Shown here in pieces: positions 54,301-61,878 of a stretch of DNA of 64,000 nt. Source of the stretch: Streptomyces sp. NRRL S-87 (GTDB taxonomy: Bacteria; Actinomycetota; Actinomycetes; Streptomycetales; Streptomycetaceae); the NCBI RefSeq assembly GCF_000719335.1, contig NZ_JOGB01000015.1:51937-115936 (forward strand), written 5' to 3'. Numbering within the stretch: the stretch's first letter is position 1; each line of letters starts with the position of its first letter. Made by a program: the position numbers and the translations under genes. A model generated the notes under the pieces. The model ran no database searches. It worked only from the letters and a program-made list of their open reading frames with translations, and was not told where the DNA came from.

Positions 54301-56471
54301 TCCGGGGCGTGGTCGACGTGCTCGCCTTCGCGCTCGCCCAGCGCACCGCCCTGGAGCGGATCGCCGCACGCCTGGCCGCCGGCCCGCACGGCGAGACCGA
54401 CGCACGAACCCCGGAAGGCCCCGAGGACCGGGTGCTCGACCAGGCCCTGTCGGGCCTGACCGGAAGCGTCCGCCACCGGTGGGGCGGCGGCGAGGCCGAC
54501 GCGGTCTTCCGCGCCCTGAGCGCGTTCGCCGACGCGGCCGCCGACACCGAGGCCGTGGCCGTACCCGGCCGGCTGCACTGCCAGCTGCCCGTCCTCCCGT
54601 ACTCCGTCCTGGCCTGGACCCCGCTGCTCGACCACCCCGCCGCCCTCGCCTACCGGGCGGTCGCGGCCGGCACCTCCGACGAGCACCGCGAGGCGCTGCT
54701 GGCCCTGCTGGCGCGCCTCGACGGACTGGGCCTCGCCGCCGCCACCGGCCGGTGGCGCCGGCAGCGCGTGCACCTGGCCCAGCGCCACCTGCGCCGCCCG
54801 GACGGCGGCGAGTACGGCGCGTACCACCGCAGCGTCCTGCCCCTGGGAGGCGGCGCCTTCCTCGCCACCACCGAGCACTGGCAGCAGGTCAGCGACGGGA
54901 TCGAGCTGGAGGTGCTCCGGTACGACCCCGCCGGCACCTGCACCGTGCCCGAGCCCTACACGCCGCGCGGCGACGCCCCGCTCGGCGACCCCGGCCGCCC
55001 GCTCGACTGGCTGACCCGCTTCCTGAAGGAGGCAGACGAGCGCGGCCCGGCGCCCTGGCTCCCCGAGGCGGCCGAGGAGTTCGCCCGGCTCACCGGCGTG
55101 TCCACCACCCTGGCCCGACTGGTCGTGGCCGGTCTGCCGCACGTCGACGACTACGAGCGCAGCTTCCTGCCCGCCGGGCAGCGCACCCTGCTCGGCGTCA
55201 AGGTCACCGAGGCGGCCACGGCCAAGGAGGAGCTGAAGCAGCTGACCGCCGAGGTGCGCCGCGAACTGGTCGCCGCCCTGCTGCCCACCGACCCCGCCCG
55301 GCTGTGGACGCACGGACCCGACGCCGCCGCGGCCGCCGAGGTGTGGAACCGGCGCGTCGGCCGCCGCACCCCCGTCCCCGAGTGGCTGGTCACCGAAGCG
55401 CACCGCGGCATCAGGGCCGCCTGGCCCGCCCTGCGCTCCCTCCCCGCCGTCCTCGATCCGGCCGCCTCCCCGGCGCTGGGCACCGACGTCCCGTGGGAGG
55501 TGAAGGGCGACCGGGCGCAGCCCCAGGGCCCCGAGGGCGCCGAGGCCTTCTCCGCCGACGTCCTCACCGGCGCGGTGGCCATGACCGCCTGGCTCGCCCA
55601 CCGGCTCCCGGCCGGGGACCCGGTGCGCGCCCTGCTGCCGCCGGCGCTCACCGCGATCCGGCAGCGGCTGGCCGCCCCGGAGCTCCTGCTGACCCTCTGC
55701 GGGTACGCGAACCTGCCCGCGTTCCGCAAGGCCGCGGGCGCGCCCACCCGGACGACCGAGCGCTACGAGCAGTACGGGGCGGTGGTGATGGCCACCCACG
55801 ACCAGCAGCCCATGCCGGCCCTCGTCCCCGCGCTGCTCGACTCCGCGGGCGGCGACCCGTACGTGCCGCTGCTGCGCGGCGCCGACCAGCAGCCCTTCCC
55901 GGTCGAAACGGCGCTGCGGCTCGTCTCCGGCGGCCGCTTCGCCGAGCTGCTCGCCGACCCGGGCACCCCCGCGGCCGGCCCGGCGCCGGACGGGGACGGC
56001 ACGTGGTGGCCCCAGGACCCGACCCGCTCGGTGCCCGACCTCGTCGCCGAAGCGGCCGCCGGGCACGGCCTCGGTGCGGACGCCGCGGCCCTGTACCTCA
56101 TGCTGCTGGCGATGCCCGACCCCACCGACCGCAACACCGCCCGGTGGACGGGCTGGAAGCCGGCCCGGATCCGGGCCGCCCGCGCCGAACTGGCCGACAC
56201 CGACCTCGTGGTGACGGCCCGCCGGACCCGCGCCGGGCGCAGCCTGTTCCTGCCGGGCGGATGGGCGGAGCCCGCCTCGCCGTGCCTGCCGGTGGAGGAG
56301 TGGAAGGCGCCCCTCTACGAGCTGCTCGCCGGCCGCACGGCCCCGCTCGGCGTCATCGTGCCCACCGAGCCCGTCGCCGACCTGTACCGCAGGGCGTGGC
56401 AGCGGGTCCGCGAGGGCGACGTACCGCGCTTCGGGGAGCTGACGGTGCGCCGGCGCGGGCGCCGCCGCTGA
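51363..56471 (+). CDS. Giant 1702-residue protein of the MoxR/vWA system
   Basis: 1702 residues. A disordered Thr/Ala leader (about residues 1-60) is followed by a long alpha-helical region and, around residues 640-950, a beta-rich stretch with repeated WxxxD/G motifs (LTAWPHLIVANRNQVRVIDADS, LLVCWRSWQGGADTQAYWH, WTWDTEEKPAGW) that resembles a propeller-like domain; more helices follow to a basic C-terminus. I recognise no enzyme motif. ATG overlaps the stop of the DUF4132 gene. Given the neighbours, it is probably a scaffold or target of the AAA+/vWA machinery. A terminator follows immediately. Confidence 0.8.
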   Translation: MTTPTAAPAATTGPAATTGPTAPATSAATAASAPTGTTTDLVTSTDTTHGTMDTKTNGDSAATAQERVRASELLLKAGAVLPVGTRDAGPEAVDLTARTYRHPGLADDRVVVRLAPAELAAAEDLSAGFLGLVPEGEPAVVGIGRRQSLGFPEWVLVHHPADGHHALALVPELERVARQAATKPKAAMEACQEIAGRLAAAVPHFLPVFLEQAGRVFLSAENPTYAAQLFTRARKSEATHGLTVDQDRLDAVFLEFALAGALPVRVLTGYANDLAARLTAEEAYERFRRLCVRRTAGGMAPSAQAAVALRRLARAAGLDAAEAEQDYLADLLPLPATLRAATGWWKAHRTALVALARRTPAVRGTLLSAMPACEGDNGELSALWLDILVESGATAGLLSPSVPAEEAGPDGAARWLERFHTARHSGWGSRPTLPLLLDLVERCADRLRDELAAPGREAGLRIGVQDVDLLDLLLSLDLPVAPPGPQDALDLDDWARAERPRDLLGLAADERFRPAFRRAAYALNGTDQSKTVLRRLAAAPGGRPLLAEWVADVARSCSDTGLPLFPQAVERLTWLPAEALALAEDEVAAAAATDLGALAGRTLRGGLFEELTWPAWEEALAELAPRPDSPELTVLTAWPHLIVANRNQVRVIDADSTVLVHDLRIPGNDQRNVGYHYVDGALLVCWRSWQGGADTQAYWHTAPDDVFTLDTGQQAWRLTLDQVGLPLPDGGRTTGAGVLHRGDTRLPQERPVITDGRSYWTWDTEEKPAGWREYDPDGGTLGRRSLPGFLADALDGHPEGSILAERSSWLRPVPAVPDSVLGAPADGLLGWRVVHVPEQGWRAADTAGRTVRVPEGGEMPVAALVLPGDDRPRALAETWQEFRLTDPDGAVTARSRWHEGYGSRSRTSKLPPVAHWFCLRPRDPEGSLELRAVDAERAGALFTAAVAASGAAGEEATDRTEAVTAAVRAALPAVSDPLLVRGVVDVLAFALAQRTALERIAARLAAGPHGETDARTPEGPEDRVLDQALSGLTGSVRHRWGGGEADAVFRALSAFADAAADTEAVAVPGRLHCQLPVLPYSVLAWTPLLDHPAALAYRAVAAGTSDEHREALLALLARLDGLGLAAATGRWRRQRVHLAQRHLRRPDGGEYGAYHRSVLPLGGGAFLATTEHWQQVSDGIELEVLRYDPAGTCTVPEPYTPRGDAPLGDPGRPLDWLTRFLKEADERGPAPWLPEAAEEFARLTGVSTTLARLVVAGLPHVDDYERSFLPAGQRTLLGVKVTEAATAKEELKQLTAEVRRELVAALLPTDPARLWTHGPDAAAAAEVWNRRVGRRTPVPEWLVTEAHRGIRAAWPALRSLPAVLDPAASPALGTDVPWEVKGDRAQPQGPEGAEAFSADVLTGAVAMTAWLAHRLPAGDPVRALLPPALTAIRQRLAAPELLLTLCGYANLPAFRKAAGAPTRTTERYEQYGAVVMATHDQQPMPALVPALLDSAGGDPYVPLLRGADQQPFPVETALRLVSGGRFAELLADPGTPAAGPAPDGDGTWWPQDPTRSVPDLVAEAAAGHGLGADAAALYLMLLAMPDPTDRNTARWTGWKPARIRAARAELADTDLVVTARRTRAGRSLFLPGGWAEPASPCLPVEEWKAPLYELLAGRTAPLGVIVPTEPVADLYRRAWQRVREGDVPRFGELTVRRRGRRR

Positions 56472-56477
56472 CCGGCC

Positions 56478-56507
56478 GCCGGCCCGCTCGCGACCGAGCG
56501 GGCCGGC
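56478..56507 (+). terminator. Terminator after the giant gene
   Basis: GCCGGCCCGCTCG and CGAGCGGGCCGGC form a perfect 13-base-pair stem with a four-base loop, beginning six bases after the stop codon. It separates the damage-promoter unit (DUF4132 and giant gene) from the moxR unit. Confidence 0.8.
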
Positions 56508-56536
56508 GACCCCGGGGCCGTCCCCGCCTTCACCGC

Positions 56537-56549
56537 GCTAGGGCCTAGC
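56537..56549. promoter_or_regulatory. Palindromic candidate operator of the moxR unit
   Basis: GCTAGG-G-CCTAGC is a perfect 13-base palindrome containing the rare CTAG tetranucleotide twice, in a gap of 239 bases before the moxR gene. Downstream, five CACCCG motifs occur at 56574-56627 at spacings of 9 to 15 bases. Either could be a regulator site. No -35/-10 pair is clear. Confidence 0.35.
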
Positions 56550-56710
56550 ACCCCGCAGCCGGACCGCGGTGTCCACCCGCCTGCGCCACCCGCCGCTGCG
56601 TCACCCGACCCGCACCCGCGTCACCCGCCTTGCGTCCGCTCCCTTCCGTCGTGACGACGCCCAGTCCGTCTCCCGACGACCACCCACTCGATCCACCCGA
56701 TGAGGACCCG

Positions 56711-57883
56711 ATGACCGTCACCCCGCAGCCCCCGCAGCCCGCTGCCGCACCCGCCGCCCGGCAGGTGCTCCCCGCCGAGGAGCGGTTCGCCACCGAACTC
56801 GCGTTCCTCGCGGCCCAGGACACCGGCCCCCGCCCGCCCGGCTGGGCCCTCACCCCGCGCGCCGTGGTCACGTTCGTCTGCGGCAGCGGCGGCGAGGAGC
56901 TGGCCCTGCCGCGCCGCCGCGCCGGCCTGCCCGCCAAGCTGGCCGTCAGCCCGAAGTTCGTCGGCGAGCGCGCCCTCGTGGAACGCTGCGTCGTCACCCT
57001 CGCGGGCGAGCGCGGACTGCTGCTCGTCGGGGACCCGGGCACCGCCAAGTCCCTGCTGTCCGAACTGCTGTCGGCCGCCGTCTGCGGCACCAGCGCCCTC
57101 ACCGTCCAGGGCACCGCGGGCACCACGGAGGACGCGTTCCGGTACGGCTGGAACTACGCCCTGCTGCTCGCGCAGGGACCGACCCCGCAGGCTCTGGTCG
57201 ACTCCCCGGTCCTCACCGCGATGCGCACCGGCCGCGTGGCCCGGATCGAGGAGATCACCCGCTGCCTGCCGGAAGTCCAGGACGCCCTCGTCTCCCTCCT
57301 GTCGGAGCGGCGCGTCATGGTGCCCGAACTGACCGCCACCGAGGACGCGGTGGTCAGCGCCGCCCCCGGCTTCACGGTCATCGCCACCGCCAACCTGCGC
57401 GACCGCGGCGTGTCCGAGATGTCCGCGGCCCTCAAGCGGCGCTTCAACTTCGAGACGGTGCAGCCCATCCCCGACGCGGACGCCGAGGCCGCCCTGGTCC
57501 GCCGCCAGGCGGTCGCCGCGGTGGAGCGCGCCGGGGCCGCGTTCGCGGTCGACGACGCGGTGCTGGACGCGCTGGTGACGGTCTTCCGCGACCTGCGGGG
57601 CGGCCGCTCCGCCGAGGGCTGGGACGTGGAGCGGCCCGGCACGGTGATGTCCACCGCCGAGGCGGTGCAGGTGGCGACCTCGCTCGGGGTGGCCGCCGCG
57701 TACCTCCCCGGCGGTGACGTCCTGGACCTGCTGCCGGGCCACCTGCTCGGCGTGGTCCGCAAGGACGACCCCGCCGACCACGACCGGATGCTCGGCTACT
57801 GGGACGGTCCGGTGCGCCGCCGGGCCGAGGAGGGCTCCGCCATGTGGCGCCGCCTGTGGGACCTGCGCGGGAGCCTGCGGTGA
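56711..57883 (+). CDS. MoxR-family AAA+ ATPase
   Basis: 390 residues. The P-loop is GDPGTAKS (residues 107-114), Walker B is ARIEEI (about 178-183), sensor 1 is the Asn of ATANLRDRG (Asn228) and the arginine finger lies in LKRRFNFE (about 243). The C-terminal lid includes GTVMSTAEAVQVATSLG. MoxR enzymes work with vWA proteins as chaperone-like remodellers. The ATG at 56711 follows GAGGACCC. Its stop overlaps the GTG of the DUF5682/vWA gene (GTGA), a pair conserved with yehL-yehM-yehP of E. coli. Confidence 0.93.
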   Translation: MTVTPQPPQPAAAPAARQVLPAEERFATELAFLAAQDTGPRPPGWALTPRAVVTFVCGSGGEELALPRRRAGLPAKLAVSPKFVGERALVERCVVTLAGERGLLLVGDPGTAKSLLSELLSAAVCGTSALTVQGTAGTTEDAFRYGWNYALLLAQGPTPQALVDSPVLTAMRTGRVARIEEITRCLPEVQDALVSLLSERRVMVPELTATEDAVVSAAPGFTVIATANLRDRGVSEMSAALKRRFNFETVQPIPDADAEAALVRRQAVAAVERAGAAFAVDDAVLDALVTVFRDLRGGRSAEGWDVERPGTVMSTAEAVQVATSLGVAAAYLPGGDVLDLLPGHLLGVVRKDDPADHDRMLGYWDGPVRRRAEEGSAMWRRLWDLRGSLR

Positions 57884-60800
57884 CGGACCGGACCCAGCTG
57901 ACCGCCCAGCCCCGCGACGGCGGGGGAGCGGGACCCGGCGCCGGGCCGGGCGCCGCGGTCGACGCCCTCGGCGCCTCCCGCGCGCCCTACCTGATCGGCG
58001 TACGCCACCACAGCCCGGCCCTCGCCGCGGTCACCCCCGCGCTGCTCGACGCGGCCGGCGCGCAGGTCGTGTGCGTGGAACTGCCCGTCGACTTCCAGGG
58101 ATGGCTGGAACACCTGGCAGATCCCGAGACCAGGGCGCCGGTCGCCCTGGCCGGCACCGGCCCGTCCGGCCTGCCGGCCTTCTACCCCTTCGCGGACTTC
58201 TCGCCCGAACTGGCCGCGATCCGCTGGGCGCGCGAGCACGGGGTCGAAGTGCTCTGCTGCGACCTGCCGCTCGCGGACGCGGGCTGGACCGGGCACGAGG
58301 CGGACGCGGTGGCTCCGGGACCGGGGGAGGCCCTGGACGTCGAACAGGCCGCGCAGGACGCGGCGGCCGGGGCGGACGGGGCGGACGGGGCGGACGGGCG
58401 CGCGGCGGCCGCCACGCCCCCGGTCGCCGGGCGTTCCTTCGCGGAGGCCCTCGCCGCGGCCGGTACGGGACGCGACGGCGAGGACCTGTGGGACCGTGCC
58501 GTGGAGGTGCGGGCCCCGGGCTGCACGCCCGAGGCGGTCCGCCGCGCCGCCCTCGGGGTGGGCTGGGCCCTGCGCCGGGACGCCGAGGCCGCCGGCACCG
58601 TCCCCGCGCGGGACCTGGCCCGCGAGACTCACATGCGGCGGGTGATCCGCGCCGCCTCGGCGGGCGGCCGCACCGTCGCGGCGGTCGTCGGCGCCTTCCA
58701 CGCCCCCGCCCTGGCGGCTGCGGACGACCGACGGCACGCCGAGGAGGAGCGGTCGGCGACCGCTGCCCCGTCCGAAGCGGTTGCCGGCGCCGATGCCGCT
58801 GCGGATCCCGACGTCGACGACGGTGCGGTGGGCGGGGTCGACGTCGACATCGACGCGGGCGACCGCGCGGCGGACCGGGCCGGGTCCGTACCGAGGGGCA
58901 GGACCGGCGCCGACACCCGGCCCGGCTCCGTCCGGCGTCCGGGCGGCGGAGCCGAGAGCGCCCCGACCGACCCGGCACCCGTGACGTCCCTCGTGCCCTA
59001 CTCCTTCGATCTGCTCGACTCACGCTCCGGTTACCCCGCGGGCATCCGCGACCCCCTGTGGCAGCAGGCCGTCCTGCGGGCGGCCGGCGATCCCGAGCGG
59101 ATACACGGGGCCGCCGCACGCGTCGTCACCGCGGTGTGCCGCGAACTGCGCGCCGCCGGACACACCGCCGGAACCGGGGAAGCCGCCGAGACGCTGCGGC
59201 TGGCCGGGGACCTGGCCCGGCTGCGCGGCCTGCCGGCGCCCGGGCGCGCCGAACTGGTCGAGGCCGTCACCACCGTCCTCGGACAGGGCGAGCCGCTCGG
59301 GCGCGGCCGGGCGCTGGCCCGCGCCATGGAAACCGTCCTCGTGGGCACCGACCGGGGACGGCTCTCGCCCCGCACCCCGCGATCGGGCCTCGGGCCGTCC
59401 GTGGAACGGGAACTGGCCGCCCTGCGGCTGCCCCGTCCCGAGGACCCGGCCCCGCGCGAGATCCGCCTCGAGCCGCTGCGCTCACCCACCGACGCCCGGC
59501 GCGAGGTCCTGCTGCAGCGCCTGCTCGTCTGCGGCGCCTCGTACGGCGAGCCGCTCAGGGTGGCCACCACCGGAGACGGCACGGCCCTCGGGACCAAGTG
59601 GCGGCTGTCCTGGACCCCGGCCGTGACCGCCCGCCTCGACCTCGCCGGCGTACGCGGCGTCACCGCGGCCCAGGCGGCGGACGGCACCCTGCGCGCCACC
59701 GCACGACAGGAGGCCGCCGAGGGCGGCCCGACGTGCGCGCAGATCCTGACCGGCCTGGGGGACGCCGCCCGCTGCGACCTGCCCGACCTGGTCGCCGTAC
59801 GGCTCGCGGAGGCCGCGGAGGTGCTGCCGGGCTGCGCGAGCCTGCCCGAGCTCCTCCAGGCGCTCGACCTGCTGGACGCCCTCCACCGGGGCCACCTCCC
59901 CGGTACCGGCCCCGAGGCCCGTGCCGAGGCGGCCGCGCTCGCCGCGGTGCTCCTCGAAGCGGCGGTGCGTACGCTGCCCGGCCTGGCGGGCAGCGACGAG
60001 CCGGCGGACGCCGCCGCGTTGGTGGCACTGGCCGACCGGGCCGCCGCCCACCGCCTCGGGCTGCGCCTCGACCAGGCCCTGGCGGCGCTCGCGGACACCG
60101 GCTCGCCCCTGATGCAGGGCGCCGCCCTGGCCGTACGGGTCCTGCTGCACCTGGAGCCTGCGGCCGGCCTCGGTGCCCGGGCCGCCGGCTGGATCGACAC
60201 CGCGACCGACCCCGATGGCCGCCGCCGGCTCACCCGCCGCCTGAGCGGCCTGCTCGCCGCCGCCGGGCCGCTGCTCCAGACGTCCGCGGACGCCCTGGAC
60301 CCCGTGCTGGACCGGGTCGAGGCCTTGGCCGACCGGGAGTTCCTGGACCGGCTGCCCGCCCTGCGCGGCGGGTTCGACGTACTGGCGCCCGCGGCGCGCG
60401 GCCGCCTGCTGGACGTGGTGGCCGGCCGGCTCGGCGACCGGCCGGACCTCTCCCTCGAGGCGCCGCCGGCGCTGCTCGCCCTGTGGGCGGCCGCCGACGC
60501 CGCCGGCGCTGCCGCGCTCAAGGAGCTGGCCCTGCCGGACGTACCGGGCCCGCGCACGGCGGCCGCCCGCACCCCGGAACCTACGGCGGGCGGACGGGCG
60601 GACGGTCCCACCCCTCCGTCCGATCGGCCCGGCGGTCCGGTCGACGACTCCGCGGCCCCGTCCGCCACCCTGGCCGACGGCTCCACAGGTCCGTCCGCCA
60701 CCCTGGCCGACGGCTCCCCGGACCGTGCCGCCGCGTCGGGAACCGGCGCGTTGCGGATCGGGTCGGCCGACCGGTGGCGGCTGCTGCTGGGGCGGGAGCA

Positions 60801-61878
60801 CGACCGGCTGCCCGCCGCCTCCCGGCGCCACGCCCGCGCGCTGGACGAGCTGTACGGGGCAGGGCGCGGCGAAGGCGCCGCCGACCTGGACCCGCACGGT
60901 GCACCGGGCACGGGCGGGGGACAGGAGGCCGCCTTCCCCACGGCCCGGGAGTGGGCCGCGGAACTCGAGGCGCTCTTCGGGGCCGACGTCCGGGAGGAGG
61001 TGCTGGCCGCGGCCGTCGACACGGGTCGCACCGACGTGCTGGCCGAGCTCGACCCGGCGTCCGTACGCCCGTCGGTGGACCTGCTCGCCTCGGTGCTGTC
61101 GCTGGCCGGCGGCCTGCCCGAGCACCGACTCGCCCGGCTGCGGCCGCTGGTCAGGCGCCTGGTCGAGGAGCTGACGAAGCAACTGGCCACCCGGACGCGG
61201 CCGGCGCTGTCGGGACTCACCACCCCGCGTCCGACCCTGCGGCCGGGCGGGCGCCTCGACCTCGCCCGCACCCTGAGGGCCAACCTGGCCCACACGCGCA
61301 GGCTGGCGGACGGCAGCGTACGCGTCGTACCCGAGCGGCCGGTGTTCGGCACCCGGGTGAGCCGGGAGGCCGACTGGCGGCTCATCCTGGTGGTCGACGT
61401 GTCCGGCTCCATGGAGGCGTCGGTGGTCTGGTCCGCGCTGACCGCCGCGGTGCTGGCCGGCGTACCGACGCTGTCGACCCACTTCCTCGCCTTCTCCACC
61501 AGCGTGGTGGACCTGACCGACCGCGTGGACGACCCGCTGTCGCTGCTGCTGGAGGTACGCGTCGGAGGCGGCACGCACATCGCGGCCGGCCTCGCCCACG
61601 CCCGCTCGCTGATCACCGTGCCCAGCCGGACGCTCGTCGTGGTGGTCAGCGACTTCGAGGAGGGCTACCCGGTGGGCGGGCTGCTCGGCGAGGTGCGGGC
61701 GCTCGCGTCCTCCGGGGCCCACCTGCTGGGCTGCGCCGCCCTCGACGACCGGGGCACGCCCCGCTATTCGGTCCCGATCGCCCGGCAACTCGTCGCCGCC
61801 GGGATGCCGGTGGCCGCTCTCAGCCCGCTCGCCCTCGCCCGCTGGGTGGGCGACCGACTCCGTGGAGAAGCCCGTTGA
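57880..61878 (+). CDS. DUF5682-vWA fusion protein
   Basis: 1332 residues. The N-terminal region (LIGVRHHSPALAAVTPALLDAAG, then VCVELPVDFQGW, and RHMRRVIRAASAGGR-like blocks to about residue 280) resembles DUF5682 as found in YehM. The C-terminal ~165 residues are a von Willebrand A domain whose metal site is intact: DVSGSMEAS (about 1172), the Thr of VGGGTHIAAG and the Asp of VVVSDFEEG. Two low-complexity linkers (about 300-370 and 900-950) lie between. In E. coli these are separate proteins; here they are one chain. It is coupled to moxR and, by a TTGA overlap, to the SWIM gene. Confidence 0.85.
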   Translation: MTDRTQLTAQPRDGGGAGPGAGPGAAVDALGASRAPYLIGVRHHSPALAAVTPALLDAAGAQVVCVELPVDFQGWLEHLADPETRAPVALAGTGPSGLPAFYPFADFSPELAAIRWAREHGVEVLCCDLPLADAGWTGHEADAVAPGPGEALDVEQAAQDAAAGADGADGADGRAAAATPPVAGRSFAEALAAAGTGRDGEDLWDRAVEVRAPGCTPEAVRRAALGVGWALRRDAEAAGTVPARDLARETHMRRVIRAASAGGRTVAAVVGAFHAPALAAADDRRHAEEERSATAAPSEAVAGADAAADPDVDDGAVGGVDVDIDAGDRAADRAGSVPRGRTGADTRPGSVRRPGGGAESAPTDPAPVTSLVPYSFDLLDSRSGYPAGIRDPLWQQAVLRAAGDPERIHGAAARVVTAVCRELRAAGHTAGTGEAAETLRLAGDLARLRGLPAPGRAELVEAVTTVLGQGEPLGRGRALARAMETVLVGTDRGRLSPRTPRSGLGPSVERELAALRLPRPEDPAPREIRLEPLRSPTDARREVLLQRLLVCGASYGEPLRVATTGDGTALGTKWRLSWTPAVTARLDLAGVRGVTAAQAADGTLRATARQEAAEGGPTCAQILTGLGDAARCDLPDLVAVRLAEAAEVLPGCASLPELLQALDLLDALHRGHLPGTGPEARAEAAALAAVLLEAAVRTLPGLAGSDEPADAAALVALADRAAAHRLGLRLDQALAALADTGSPLMQGAALAVRVLLHLEPAAGLGARAAGWIDTATDPDGRRRLTRRLSGLLAAAGPLLQTSADALDPVLDRVEALADREFLDRLPALRGGFDVLAPAARGRLLDVVAGRLGDRPDLSLEAPPALLALWAAADAAGAAALKELALPDVPGPRTAAARTPEPTAGGRADGPTPPSDRPGGPVDDSAAPSATLADGSTGPSATLADGSPDRAAASGTGALRIGSADRWRLLLGREHDRLPAASRRHARALDELYGAGRGEGAADLDPHGAPGTGGGQEAAFPTAREWAAELEALFGADVREEVLAAAVDTGRTDVLAELDPASVRPSVDLLASVLSLAGGLPEHRLARLRPLVRRLVEELTKQLATRTRPALSGLTTPRPTLRPGGRLDLARTLRANLAHTRRLADGSVRVVPERPVFGTRVSREADWRLILVVDVSGSMEASVVWSALTAAVLAGVPTLSTHFLAFSTSVVDLTDRVDDPLSLLLEVRVGGGTHIAAGLAHARSLITVPSRTLVVVVSDFEEGYPVGGLLGEVRALASSGAHLLGCAALDDRGTPRYSVPIARQLVAAGMPVAALSPLALARWVGDRLRGEAR

